Shown here one piece after another: positions 29,481 to 41,969 of a DNA stretch of 64,000 nt. The notes beneath the pieces were generated by a model, which did not search any database, was not told the origin of the DNA, and was given only the letters and a program-made list of their open reading frames with translations. Each line of letters begins with the position of its first letter. The first letter of the stretch is position 1. The DNA is from an uncultured Opitutia bacterium (GTDB taxonomy: Bacteria; Verrucomicrobiota; Verrucomicrobiia; Opitutales; Opitutaceae), in assembly GCA_903900845.1 (NCBI GenBank), contig CAIUOU010000020.1, positions 20,302 through 84,301 of the forward strand, written 5' to 3'. The translations under genes were made by a program, and so were the position numbers.

Positions 29481-30329
29481 TCAGCGGGCCGGAAGGGCAG
29501 TCTCGACGTTGAGCGGTACCAGCACCGTGACTTCGTTCAGCGAGCCGAGACGCTCGTCGAGCCGGACCTCGCCGGACTTGTGGAGGCCGTCGCTGCCCAG
29601 TTCCGCGCGGATGACGGTGCCCAAAGTGAGGCCGGGCGGAAAAACGCCCCCGTAGCCGGAGGTCACCAGGCGTTTGGGCGAGGCGGGGGACGCGATGATA
29701 TCGAGCGGCATGAGCTCCACGATCCCGGTCGGTGGCGCGAAGGTGGGGTTGTTGCCGCCTTGAAAGCTGATCGGGCGTGAGTCGCCCTCGATGACGCCGG
29801 CGAGACGCACCCCGGGACTGGTGATGAGCTCCACGATCGCGGTGGATGCGCGGACTTCGACGACCCGCCCGACGACCCCGCCACTGAACACGACGGGCGC
29901 GCCGGCGGGGATACCGAAGTCGCGGCCCTTGCGGATCACGATGCGCTGCCACCAGGCGGAGAAATCGCGACGGGCGACGCGCGCGTGCTCGAGACGGTAC
30001 TGGTCGCGGGCCGGCAGCCGCAGCAACTCCTCGAGGCGGACGATCTCTGACTTGAGTTCGGCCGTCTGCTGGACCGCGACCTCGTAGGAGGCGTTGATGC
30101 GGGCCTGGTCGCGGCCGGCCTCGATGAGCTCGTTCTTGGAGTGCGAACGGAGCGCCCAGAACTCCTGCAGGTCGCGCACCTTGGAGGCGGCGAGGGTGAT
30201 CGGGGCGGTTAGTTCAAAGAAGCTGGCGCGGACGAATGACTTCAGCCCGGCGGGTAGCATCAGCCAGAAGGCGAGGATGATGCCGAGCGTCAGGAAAGGA
30301 CGGGCCTGGTCGAAACGTCTGGAGGGCAC
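29481..30329 (-). CDS. mreC: Rod shape-determining protein MreC
   Basis: A 282-aa bitopic protein that links MreB filaments to periplasmic PBP2. It has one membrane helix near the N-terminus (about 12-30), a coiled-coil region (about 55-95, including TAELKSEIVRLEELLRL) and a beta-barrel periplasmic domain with the family GVVGRVVEVRASTA and GDSRPISFQGGNNP segments. It is 57 bp downstream of mreB and 2 bp upstream of mreD. Confidence 0.94.
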   Translation of the reverse strand: MPSRRFDQARPFLTLGIILAFWLMLPAGLKSFVRASFFELTAPITLAASKVRDLQEFWALRSHSKNELIEAGRDQARINASYEVAVQQTAELKSEIVRLEELLRLPARDQYRLEHARVARRDFSAWWQRIVIRKGRDFGIPAGAPVVFSGGVVGRVVEVRASTAIVELITSPGVRLAGVIEGDSRPISFQGGNNPTFAPPTGIVELMPLDIIASPASPKRLVTSGYGGVFPPGLTLGTVIRAELGSDGLHKSGEVRLDERLGSLNEVTVLVPLNVETALPAR

Positions 30330-30386
30330 GATGCGCTCCCTTGGCGGGAGATCGGTTGGTCAGGGCGGCGCGCGGGCCGCACGGCC

Positions 30387-33838
<3,452 letters not shown>

Positions 33839-33872
33839 AGGGCGTCCGACTATGCCCCGGATCACCCGGCGC

Positions 33873-34112
33873 TCAGGCCGCGGGCGGCTTGCTGGCGGAG
33901 TCGGCGGGCTTGGCGGCGGGCTCCGCCGGCTTGGTCACCTCCGGCTCTTCTTTCGAGGCCTTTTTGAACTCCTTGATCGACTGCCCCATTCCCTTCGCGA
34001 GGCCGGGCAGCTTCGAGCCGCCAAACAGCACCAACAGGATGATCAGGATGACGATCAGTTCGGTGGGGCCGAGGCCCATGAAGGCCGCGTACTTGCCGGG
34101 AAGCGTAACCAT
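33873..34112 (-). CDS. tatA: Twin-arginine translocase subunit TatA/TatE
   Basis: A 79-aa protein with the TatA layout: one N-terminal membrane helix ([18 protein letters not shown]), the conserved [15 protein letters not shown] hinge and amphipathic helix, then a charged tail rich in Pro, Ala and Lys. It forms the Tat translocation pore. It is relevant here because at least two exported proteins in this window carry RR signals (the DUF1501 and Gfo/Idh/MocA genes). tatC is not in the window. A second Met at residue 12 is an alternative start. Confidence 0.92.
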   Translation of the reverse strand: MVTLPGKYAAFMGLGPTELIVILIILLVLFGGSKLPGLAKGMGQSIKEFKKASKEEPEVTKPAEPAAKPADSASKPPAA

Positions 34113-34268
34113 GAGAGTGAAACGTAGGCTGGCGCTCAGACCTGTAAAGAGGGAAAGCGGTCCGCCGCGGCTCCTGCCCGACGGTGAACGCTCGATATCA
34201 TTCAGGCCCGCTCCCGTGTTGGACTTGCACGGCGTTCCGGGTGCGTTTGCCTACGCGTTTTTGCCGCC

Positions 34269-35114
34269 ATGATTGATCGCCCGGAAGCCACTCAGAATTC
34301 CGTTTCCCTGCGGGATGCGGCGGGCAGGTTCGGCGGGATCGCTCGTCTCTACGGGTCGGCGGCGCTGCCGAAGCTGTCGGCCGCGCGCGTGTGCGTCGTC
34401 GGCGTCGGGGGGGTGGGGTCTTGGGTTGTGGAGGGTCTGGCGCGGAGCGCGATCGGCGCCATCACCATGATCGATCTCGACGACGTGTGCATCACCAACG
34501 TCAACCGCCAGCTGCCGGCTATCGACGGGCAGATCGGACGACCGAAGGTGCAGGTGCTGGCGGAGCGGGTGCGCGCGATAAACCCCGACTGCCGCGTCCA
34601 GCCCGTCGCCGAGTTCTTCACCGAATCCTCCGCGGACCGTCTCCTCGACCTGCCGTGCGACTTCCTGGTCGATGCGATCGATCGCATGTCGCAGAAGGCG
34701 CTCTTGATCGCGGGCGGGCGGGCGCGCGGCCGACCGGTGCTCACGGTCGGAGCGGCGGGAGGACGACGGGACGGCACCCGCGTGCGCGTCGGCGATCTGG
34801 GTGAGGCGGGAGGCGACGAGTTGCTGCGGCAGGTCCGGCGCCGGTTGCGGCGCGAGCACGGATATTCGGCGGGCGCCGAACGTGGCCTCACCCGCATGGG
34901 TATCCCCGCGGTGTGGTCGGATGAGGAACCCGTGTATCCGTGGGCCGATGGCACTTGTTCGGCCGAGCCGGAGCCGGGTGGCAATCTACGGCTCGATTGC
35001 GCGAGCGGTTTCGGCAGCGCGGTTTTCGTGACCGCGGCCTTCGGCCTCGCGGCCGCCGGCGAGGTCGTGCGGCGAATCGCGGCAGGCGAGGCGGCGAGTC
35101 AGTTCCCGGGCTGA
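34269..35114 (+). CDS. tcdA: tRNA threonylcarbamoyladenosine dehydratase (ThiF/MoeB fold)
   Basis: A 281-aa E1-like enzyme that uses ATP to cyclise t6A37 of tRNA to ct6A. It has the nucleotide-binding GVGGVGSWVVEGLARS, the acidic DLDDVCITNVNRQ block and DAIDRMSQKALL, matching TcdA/CsdL rather than ThiF of thiamine synthesis. The C-terminal GSAVFVTAAFGLAAAGEVVRR helix is also family-typical. In some bacteria TcdA works with the sulfur proteins CsdA-CsdE; a SufE-like gene is 0.8 kb away here. Its 3' end overlaps the convergent tatD gene by 16 bp. Confidence 0.93.
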   Translation: MIDRPEATQNSVSLRDAAGRFGGIARLYGSAALPKLSAARVCVVGVGGVGSWVVEGLARSAIGAITMIDLDDVCITNVNRQLPAIDGQIGRPKVQVLAERVRAINPDCRVQPVAEFFTESSADRLLDLPCDFLVDAIDRMSQKALLIAGGRARGRPVLTVGAAGGRRDGTRVRVGDLGEAGGDELLRQVRRRLRREHGYSAGAERGLTRMGIPAVWSDEEPVYPWADGTCSAEPEPGGNLRLDCASGFGSAVFVTAAFGLAAAGEVVRRIAAGEAASQFPG

Positions 35115-35947
35115 CCGAACCAGCGCGCGAAATTCGCGGCTATGGTGGCCTCAAGGTCGTTTCCCGGCAGACCGAGGATCCCGGCGAGACCGACGTAAGT
35201 CGCGGCGAGGTTCGCCGGATGGTTGATCCGGTCTCCGGTGGGCGTGGGTGGCAGCGGGTGACGATCGTGCGCGAGCGGCAATGGCATCGCCGGGGCGTCC
35301 GTCTCCACGAGGATCCGGTCGCGCGGGAGTTGCCTGAATACCTGGTGGCGTGCCGCGTACCGCTCCGCGAGGAAGGCGCCGTTGAACGAGAAGTATGCTC
35401 CCAGCGCGGCGAACTCGCGCGCAAGGTCGGCGGAACCGGCGTAGGCGTGCAGCAGGAAGCCGCGCGCGGGCAGGCGGGCGGGGCGCAGGAGCTCGAGCAG
35501 GCGACCCCAGGCGTCGATACAGTGGATGGTCACGGGCCGGTTGTGGGCGACGGCCAGATCGAGCTGCCAGAGAAAGGCCTCCTCCTGCTCGGCCAGCGGG
35601 GCGCGCCGCAAGTCGGCAAGGCGGGGATCGTCTGGCCGGGCGCGGTCGAGAATCCAGCGGTCGATGCCGATTTCGCCGACGCCCGCCGCGGGATGGGCTT
35701 CGAGCGCCCGGCTGAGCGCTCCGCGCCAGCCGGGGCCGGCGTTGCCGCAATCCCAGGGATGCAGCCCGAAGCTGGGTCGCACCCATTCGAAGCGCCGGTT
35801 GAGCGCCGCGACCAAGGGCCAATCCGCCTCCGAGGTTCCGTTGACCACCGCGGCCGTGATCCCGGCGTTCTCGCAGTCCCGCGCGATCGCCTCGAGGTGC
35901 GGCGCCAGCCATTCGTCCTGCAGGTGGTTGTGGGCGTCGATCAGCAT
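35099..35947 (-). CDS. TatD-family metal-dependent hydrolase
   Basis: A 282-aa TIM-barrel hydrolase of the TatD DNase family (not part of the Tat translocon). The metal site starts with HNH at residues 6-8, the Glu is in GVGEIGID, and further ligands are in TIHCIDAWG and LVETDAPAMPL. In E. coli, TatD-family enzymes are 3'-5' exonucleases or deoxyribonucleases. The start at 35947 (MLIDAHNHLQ) is the family N-terminus and overlaps the sufE-like stop by 7 bp, so the two are likely co-expressed. Confidence 0.92.
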   Translation of the reverse strand: MLIDAHNHLQDEWLAPHLEAIARDCENAGITAAVVNGTSEADWPLVAALNRRFEWVRPSFGLHPWDCGNAGPGWRGALSRALEAHPAAGVGEIGIDRWILDRARPDDPRLADLRRAPLAEQEEAFLWQLDLAVAHNRPVTIHCIDAWGRLLELLRPARLPARGFLLHAYAGSADLAREFAALGAYFSFNGAFLAERYAARHQVFRQLPRDRILVETDAPAMPLPLAHDRHPLPPTPTGDRINHPANLAATYVGLAGILGLPGNDLEATIAANFARWFGQPGN

Positions 35948-36363
35948 CCGCCGGCGATCGCAGCCCGGGCGATACCGCGGATCCGCGCGCGGGCGGACGC
36001 TAGCCCGTTGATCCGGGTGGGGGAGAGCCCGTGCGTGATGCCGAGCTCGGCGAGCGGATCGATCTCGCATCCGGCGACCGCGCCCGAGGGGGCGCCGCGG
36101 TAGAAGTCGCACAGCAGCACGAGCAGCCCGTGCACCACCGGGGAGTCGGCGTGCGCGCGGAATTCGCAGGCTTCCGGCGCGCCCGGTCCGGCCAGCCAGA
36201 CGACGGATATGCAGCCGGTCACGCGGTTCGCGTCGGTTCGTTCCTCCGGTGGCAGACGTGGCGCCCGGCGCGACCGGTCGACCAGGAAGCCGAGGCGCTC
36301 CTGCGGATCCTCGAAAGGCGCGAGTTCGTCCTTCAGTCGCGAGAGTTTCTCCGCGAGTTCCAC
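35941..36363 (-). CDS. SufE-family cysteine desulfurase sulfur acceptor
   Basis: A 140-aa SufE/CsdE-like protein that takes persulfide from a cysteine desulfurase. The active-site Cys is Cys51 in RVTGCISVVW, and the family segments KDELAPFEDPQERLGFLVD and the C-terminal HGLSPTRINGL are clear. Whether it belongs to Fe-S assembly (SufE) or the CsdE branch cannot be decided; the nearby tcdA favours CsdE, because CsdE interacts with TcdA in E. coli. No desulfurase gene is in the window. Confidence 0.9.
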   Translation of the reverse strand: MELAEKLSRLKDELAPFEDPQERLGFLVDRSRRAPRLPPEERTDANRVTGCISVVWLAGPGAPEACEFRAHADSPVVHGLLVLLCDFYRGAPSGAVAGCEIDPLAELGITHGLSPTRINGLASARARIRGIARAAIAGGC

Positions 36364-36409
36364 GTGGGGAAATTTTCCAGCCGGGCCCGCGCCATCACCC
36401 GTTTCAGGC

Positions 36410-38941
36410 TCAGTGGTAGAACGTCGCCTCGTTGGACTGGAACAGCGCGTGCGCGAGCTTGGCCCAGGCGTCGAGCGGCGCCTTGTTCTCGTAGACCCCG
36501 CCCACTTGCGTGCTGAACCTGGCCTGCTGCTTGGGGGCGGCCGCCTTCTTTTTCGGCGCGGCCTTCGGCGGCGGCTGGTCCGCGGTGAGCACCACTTCAG
36601 TGCCCGCCGGGTTTCGCTTCACGTAGGTGATGCCGAGGTCGACCTCGCGGCGGCTCGGCCAGCGTTGGAAGATCGCAAGATACAGCAGCGTCACCCGTTC
36701 CTCGTCGCTCTTGAGCTCGGCGAAGGCCGGGCGGTCGACCAGCTTTCGCGCGGTTTCGATGATCATCGGGCTGTTCATCATGAACAGCGCCTGCTGCGGG
36801 ACCGTGGTCTCGTAGCGGCGGCCGGTGACCACGTCCGGGCTCGGGAAGTCGAACTGGGTTAGGAGCTCCGGCGTGTTGGTGCGGTCGATCATCGTGTAAA
36901 CCGCGCGGCGCTTCGCAAAGGCCTGGCTGCCGATCGGCGCCGGCTTGCCGCCGTGCTTGCGGTCGAGCTCGCCGGTGATGGCGAGCAGCGAGTCGTGCAG
37001 CTCCTCGAAATCCATCCGGCGGAGGTTGTAGCGCCAGAGCAGGCGGTTGTCGGGATCGATCTCGGCGCTGCGCGGGTTGTTCAGGCTGCTCTGCCGGTAG
37101 GCGGCGCTCATTACGATGAGCTTATGCAGGGACTTCAGCGACCACTTGTTCTCGACGAACGTGGCCGCGAGCCAGTCAAGCAACTCGGGATGGGTCGGCG
37201 GCGAAGCCATGTTGCCGAGATCGTCCGGCGTGTCGACGAAGCCCCGGCCCCAGTGTTGCTGCCAGATACGGTTGACGATCACGCGTGCGGTCAGGGGATT
37301 CTTCGGGTCGGCGATGGCGAGCGCGAGTTGCCAGCGTCCCGAGCCCTCGCGCCACTCCGCGCGGCGCTTCGGCTCCGGAGAGAGCACCTCGAGGAAACGG
37401 CGGGGAACGACGTCGCCCTTGTTGCTGGCCTCGCCGCGCAGGAGCACCGGGTAGTCGCGCGGCCGGGCGACGTCCTCCATCGCGTTCGCCCGCGCCGGCG
37501 CCCCGGGGTGGTCGACCTCGAGGTTCGTGATGTCGCGCTGCAATTCACGCTCCAGGCGCTGCAGTTGTTGGCGTTTCTGCGGATCGATGCGCGCCACCGC
37601 CGCCTTGGCCTTGCCGCCGGCCGCCTTGGTGGCGACGCGCAGTTCGGCCTGCTCCCGCTTCAGCTCATCGGCCCTCTTGTCCAGCGCCGCGGATTTCTCG
37701 AGGTAATCAAGATAGTCGGCGGTCTTCGGCAGGCTGGTCTGCAACGTGGGAAGCACGCTGGGCTGGGAGGTGTTGGCGAAGACGCCGTAGAGCGAGTAGT
37801 AGTCCTTGATCGAGACCGGGTCGAACTTGTGGTCGTGGCACCGCGCGCACGTGACAGTCAGCCCGAGGAAAGCCTTGGTGGTGACGTCGATCTGGTCGGC
37901 GATGATGTCGTCGCGCCGGCCATTGAATTGGTTGCCGAGCGTGAGGAAGCCGAGTGCGGGCAACATCGAGCGGGTCTCGGGTTTCCCGAGGTTCTTGTCC
38001 TTCGCCTGCTTCTCGATCGCGGCCTGCAGCCGGTCGCCGGCGAGCTGCGCGATGATGAACTGGTTGTATGGCAGGTCCGCGTTCAACGCGTCGATCACCC
38101 AGTCGCGGTAGGTCCAGGCGTGCGCGTAGCGGTTGTCGTCCTGCCGCGGTGCGTCCCCCTTGGTGTCCGAGTAGCGCGCAACGTCGAGCCAGTGCCGGGC
38201 CCAATGCTCCCCGTATTGCGGGGAACTGAGCAGGCGGTCGACGACCTTCTCGTAGGCGTCGGGAGACTCGTCCTTCACGAAGTTCTGCACGTCGACCGGG
38301 TGCGGGGGCAGGCCGATCAGATCAAAATAGAGCCGCCGCATCAGCGCGGTCTTGTCCGCGGGGGCGTTGGGCGAGAGCCCCTTTTCCTCGAGTTTCGCCA
38401 GGACAAAGCTGTCGATCGGGTTGGTCGCCCAGCCGAGCTTCTTCACGGCCGGCAAGGCGGGCTTGGTCACCGCTTGGAACGCCCAGTGGTTGCGGCCGGT
38501 ACCGGCGGGTTTCGCGCCTTTGGCCGCGATCACCCGCGGATCCGGCGCACCGCGGCGCACCCACTCCACCAGGTCGGCGATCTGGGCGTCCGAAAGCTTT
38601 TCGCCCTTCGGGGGCATCTGAAGGTCCTCGTCCTTGTATCGGACCGCTTGGATGAGCAGCGATTCATCCGGTTTGCCGGGCACTAGCGCCGGGCCGGTGT
38701 TCCCGCCTTGCAGGGTCGCCTCGCGCGAGTCGAGCAGCAGGCCGCCCCGCACCTTGTCGGATTCGCGGCTGTGGCATTGGTAGCAGTGGCCGGAAAGAAT
38801 TGGCCGGATCCGCGACTCGAAGAACTGCACGTCGGCGGCGGGAATGCCGGCCACGGGCGGATGGTTGGCAGGCAGATCGACGGCGCGCGCCGCGGTCGCG
38901 AGGATCGCGATCAGGGCGAGCGAGGGCAGGGTCGCGCGCAT
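36410..38941 (-). CDS. DUF1549/DUF1553 protein with N-terminal cytochrome c (PSD1-like)
   Basis: An 843-aa exported protein with a signal peptide (about 1-20), a planctomycete-type cytochrome c domain with CYQCH (Cys53, Cys56, His57) and the partner segment MPPKGEKLSDAQIADLVEWV, then DUF1549 (about 145-370, with LIGLPPHPVDV and WARHWLDVARYSD), a short coiled coil (about 435-475) and DUF1553 (about 520-800, with RVIVNRIWQQHWGRGFVDTP). The family is highly expanded in Planctomycetes and Verrucomicrobia and is suspected to act in polysaccharide breakdown, without biochemical proof. It starts 4 bp after the DUF1501 stop, so they form one transcription unit. Confidence 0.9.
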   Translation of the reverse strand: MRATLPSLALIAILATAARAVDLPANHPPVAGIPAADVQFFESRIRPILSGHCYQCHSRESDKVRGGLLLDSREATLQGGNTGPALVPGKPDESLLIQAVRYKDEDLQMPPKGEKLSDAQIADLVEWVRRGAPDPRVIAAKGAKPAGTGRNHWAFQAVTKPALPAVKKLGWATNPIDSFVLAKLEEKGLSPNAPADKTALMRRLYFDLIGLPPHPVDVQNFVKDESPDAYEKVVDRLLSSPQYGEHWARHWLDVARYSDTKGDAPRQDDNRYAHAWTYRDWVIDALNADLPYNQFIIAQLAGDRLQAAIEKQAKDKNLGKPETRSMLPALGFLTLGNQFNGRRDDIIADQIDVTTKAFLGLTVTCARCHDHKFDPVSIKDYYSLYGVFANTSQPSVLPTLQTSLPKTADYLDYLEKSAALDKRADELKREQAELRVATKAAGGKAKAAVARIDPQKRQQLQRLERELQRDITNLEVDHPGAPARANAMEDVARPRDYPVLLRGEASNKGDVVPRRFLEVLSPEPKRRAEWREGSGRWQLALAIADPKNPLTARVIVNRIWQQHWGRGFVDTPDDLGNMASPPTHPELLDWLAATFVENKWSLKSLHKLIVMSAAYRQSSLNNPRSAEIDPDNRLLWRYNLRRMDFEELHDSLLAITGELDRKHGGKPAPIGSQAFAKRRAVYTMIDRTNTPELLTQFDFPSPDVVTGRRYETTVPQQALFMMNSPMIIETARKLVDRPAFAELKSDEERVTLLYLAIFQRWPSRREVDLGITYVKRNPAGTEVVLTADQPPPKAAPKKKAAAPKQQARFSTQVGGVYENKAPLDAWAKLAHALFQSNEATFYH

Positions 38942-38945
38942 GGGT

Positions 38946-40397
38946 TCAGGTGAGGACCGGTTTCACGACATTGCCCGCGACGTCGGTGAGGCGGAAGTCA
39001 CGGCCGTTGAAGCGGTAGGTGAGCTTCTCGTGGTCGAGGCCCATGCAATGCAGGATCGTCGCGTGGAGGTCATGCGGGTGCACCTTGTCCTGCACAGCGG
39101 CGGAACCGAACTCATCGGTCGCCCCGTGGACCGTGCCGCCCTTGATGCCGCCGCCGGCCAGCACCACGGAGAAAGCGCGGGCGTTGTGATCACGCCCGGG
39201 CACGTCGTAACCGTTGCGGTCGCGCGTGGATTTGCGGCCGAACTCACCGCCCCACACGACCAGGGTGGAATCGAGCAGCCCGCGCTGCTTGAGGTCGGAA
39301 AGGAGCGCGGAGAGTGGCCCGTCGATTTCCCCCGCTTTTTGCGCGAGGCGGGTTTGCAGCTGTTGGTGGTGGTCCCAGCCGTTGTGCCACACCTGCACGA
39401 CGCGTACGCCCCGCTCGACCAGGCGGCGGGCGAGGAGGAGCTGTTTGCCCTGGTCGGTGCTGCCGTAGGCGGCGCGGGTCTCGGCCGACTCCTTGTTGAT
39501 GTCGAAGGCGTCCATCGCCTCGGCCTGCATGCGGAAGGCGATCTCGTAGCTCTCCAAGCGGGTCTCGAGGGCGGCGTCGCGCTGCAGGTTATGCGCGTGG
39601 AGCTCGTTGAGTTGGTGCACGAAATCCAGCTGGCGCCGCTGTTCCTTGCCGGAGAGGTAGGAGTTGCGGATGTTCTGGATCATCTGCGGTACCGACGGGG
39701 CCCGCGTGTCGATGCTGGTGCCTTGGAAAACGCCGGGCAGGAAGGCGGACTGGTAGTTCATCGCTCCGCCTAGCGGAAGATTGCCGCTTCGGAGCGCGAT
39801 GAAGCCGGGGAGATTTTGGTTCTCGGTGCCGAGGCCGTAAACCAGCCACGAACCCATGCTCGGTTTCGCGAGGCGGAGAGAGCCGGTGTTCATGAACACC
39901 GTCGCCACCTCGTGGGCCGGGATATCGGTCCACATCGAGCGGATGACCGCGAGGTCGTCGGCATGCGCGGCGGTTTTCGCGAAGACGCTGCTCACCTCGA
40001 GGCCGCTCTGGCCATATTTCGAGAACGTGAACGGCGACCCTAGGGCGATCTCCTTGCCCTGGATCGCCTTACCGTCCATGCGCGTGAGCATCGGTTTCGG
40101 ATCCCAGGTGTCGATGTGGGACGGGGCGCCTTGGGCGAAGATGTGGATCACGGCCTTGGCCTTGCCCGCGAAATGGGGGGCTTTCGGGGAAAGCGGCCCC
40201 TTGGGGGCCCCGCCCGCCTTGGCCGGCGCGGCCACGAGGTCACGGGGATCCAGGAGGTGGGGCAGCGCGAGCGCCCCCATCCCCATGCCGATGCGCCCGA
40301 TCAACTGCCGGCGCGTCAGGAAGTAGTCCGCGAGGTCGGTCGAGACCCCGTGGCACTCGGTCTCGTGGTGGCTGGAATGGACGTCGTGTGGGGTCAT
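38946..40397 (-). CDS. Tat-exported DUF1501 family protein (sulfatase-fold)
   Basis: A 483-aa DUF1501 protein with a twin-arginine signal (TRRQLIGRIG, RR at 29-30, then a hydrophobic stretch). The fold belongs to the alkaline phosphatase/sulfatase superfamily: PKAPHFAGKAKAVIHIFAQG, HIDTWDPKP, VVWGGEFGRKST and GRDHNARAFSVVLAGGG are typical. The family nearly always pairs with DUF1549/DUF1553 cytochromes, as here, where it is the upstream gene. The start at 40397 gives the Tat signal and family length. A second DUF1501 C-terminus with very similar sequence is at the right window edge. Confidence 0.92.
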   Translation of the reverse strand: MTPHDVHSSHHETECHGVSTDLADYFLTRRQLIGRIGMGMGALALPHLLDPRDLVAAPAKAGGAPKGPLSPKAPHFAGKAKAVIHIFAQGAPSHIDTWDPKPMLTRMDGKAIQGKEIALGSPFTFSKYGQSGLEVSSVFAKTAAHADDLAVIRSMWTDIPAHEVATVFMNTGSLRLAKPSMGSWLVYGLGTENQNLPGFIALRSGNLPLGGAMNYQSAFLPGVFQGTSIDTRAPSVPQMIQNIRNSYLSGKEQRRQLDFVHQLNELHAHNLQRDAALETRLESYEIAFRMQAEAMDAFDINKESAETRAAYGSTDQGKQLLLARRLVERGVRVVQVWHNGWDHHQQLQTRLAQKAGEIDGPLSALLSDLKQRGLLDSTLVVWGGEFGRKSTRDRNGYDVPGRDHNARAFSVVLAGGGIKGGTVHGATDEFGSAAVQDKVHPHDLHATILHCMGLDHEKLTYRFNGRDFRLTDVAGNVVKPVLT

Positions 40398-40575
40398 GGC
40401 TGAAGGGGGGTGGTTGAAACAATGACGATAGAGACGCCGGGAGTACAGGCCGGTTTCAGGCTTGGCCAAAGCCTTTGTCCTCCACCCAACTCTCGCGTTG
40501 ACGCGCGGCGGCAACCGTGAAGTTTCGGGCAACCTTTTCCTCCGCCGGCCATCCAAAGGCGCGGCCCTCCTCCGC

Positions 40576-41826
40576 ATGAAGCTCCTTCGTCTCATCGTCC
40601 CCGTCCTTCTCGCCGCCACCGGCGCGGCTTTCGCGCAGGATGAGGAGCGGAGGGCACCGCCGATCGAGATTCCCGACTTCAGCAACCTCGACGAGTACAT
40701 CTACGAGCCCAAGAGCGTGCTGGTCTTCGGCGTCCGCTACATCGGGGGAGCCAAGACCAGTTTCTCCGGCACGGGTCGCATCCCCTCGCAGGAGGATCCC
40801 GGTTCGGCCACCGGTGCCAACCTGCTTCGCGTCTACCATGATGGCCGCGTGCAGCCTGATGCTCGGACCGCCGCGCGGCTCGACAGCACCGGCAACCCCA
40901 TCATCGACCCCCAGAGCAACACTCCGGCCTTCGACCCGATCGCGCCTGACGGCCGCACGAACAGTTGGAACTACACCAGTCTCGACCAGCTGTCCTTGCC
41001 GGGCTTCGTCCGCTTCAATAGCTACTCCGCCGAAGTGATCGACACCACGGTGCGCGACCGGAAACCGGCCGCGTCCGGCGGCCTCGACATGGCGGTCTCC
41101 CGTGACATGGGCAAACTGCTAGGCTCGCGTGTCGCGTGGCAGCTCACCGCGGGGATGTCCCTTAACGACCTTTCCTCGACCCGCTCCGATCCGGTTCGCG
41201 CGCGTCTCACCACCGTCAGCGACTTTTACTCCCTATTCGGCCGAACGCCTCCGGACGGTCCTTATTCCTCCCCCAGCACCGCCACGGAGAACGTGGTCGA
41301 CGCCGTGGGTAACGCCGTGCTCGGCGCCGACGGTGTGGCGCAGACGATCAGCGTCGACACCTCCGTACTCCTTGGCAACGAGCCCGCCGGGCGCGTCACC
41401 ACGTCCGCGACCGACGATTCCAGCGTGTCCAACCGTTGGAAGCTGAAGGGCGCCTACTACACTTTCCGTGCGGGTCCCACCCTCCAGCTCTCGCTCACGA
41501 ACCGGTTCAAGGCCACCCTCGGCATCGGCGCCGCGGTGGTGTACTCCGGCTCATCCTACACGGTCACGCAGACGCTCACGCCCCCGGCCGGCGTCGAGAT
41601 CACCGACACCAGCTCGAGCGAGGCCTACAAGCTCCTGCCCGGATATTTCGCCGACGCGTCCCTCCAGTTCGACCTGACCGAGCGCACCGGATTCTACGCG
41701 GGCGCGGTCTTCCAGTCTGCCGGCAGTTACACGCAGGCGGTCGACACGGACAACGCGCACTACGCGACCAAGATCGACCTCGCGAACATGAGCGGGTTCC
41801 GCGCGGGGCTCTCGTACCGATTCTGA
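40576..41826 (+). CDS. Outer-membrane beta-barrel protein, unknown function
   Basis: A 416-aa exported protein. The signal peptide is MKLLRLIVPVLLAATGAAFA. The mature part alternates short polar loops with amphipathic strands (LVFGVRYIGG, LKGAYYTFRAGPTLQLSL, ATLGIGAAVVYSG) and ends in SYRF, a C-terminal Phe typical of barrels inserted by the BAM machinery. I recognise no specific family; it looks like an OmpW/OmpA-size or larger barrel restricted to Verrucomicrobia. A Met 38 codons upstream in frame is ignored because it would bury the signal peptide. It is divergent from the DUF1501 gene (178-bp gap). Confidence 0.8.
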   Translation: MKLLRLIVPVLLAATGAAFAQDEERRAPPIEIPDFSNLDEYIYEPKSVLVFGVRYIGGAKTSFSGTGRIPSQEDPGSATGANLLRVYHDGRVQPDARTAARLDSTGNPIIDPQSNTPAFDPIAPDGRTNSWNYTSLDQLSLPGFVRFNSYSAEVIDTTVRDRKPAASGGLDMAVSRDMGKLLGSRVAWQLTAGMSLNDLSSTRSDPVRARLTTVSDFYSLFGRTPPDGPYSSPSTATENVVDAVGNAVLGADGVAQTISVDTSVLLGNEPAGRVTTSATDDSSVSNRWKLKGAYYTFRAGPTLQLSLTNRFKATLGIGAAVVYSGSSYTVTQTLTPPAGVEITDTSSSEAYKLLPGYFADASLQFDLTERTGFYAGAVFQSAGSYTQAVDTDNAHYATKIDLANMSGFRAGLSYRF

Positions 41827-41969
41827 GCCCAGCGCGGCTCCGCTTCAACCGAAGCACCGTTCAGGCCACACTTTACAGGTAGGGAGTGAGCGAGAAAGTG
41901 GCGTGACCGAGGGTATCGTGCTGAAACAACCCTGTTTTGGGTTACCGCACCGGGACTACCCTGGGGCTT

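Noticed and set aside
41928..41943. AACCC/GGGTT stem-loop between the barrel gene and ispH as a bidirectional terminator.
   Set aside because: Only 5 bp of stem and a 6-base loop, with a short internal T run; too weak to call.
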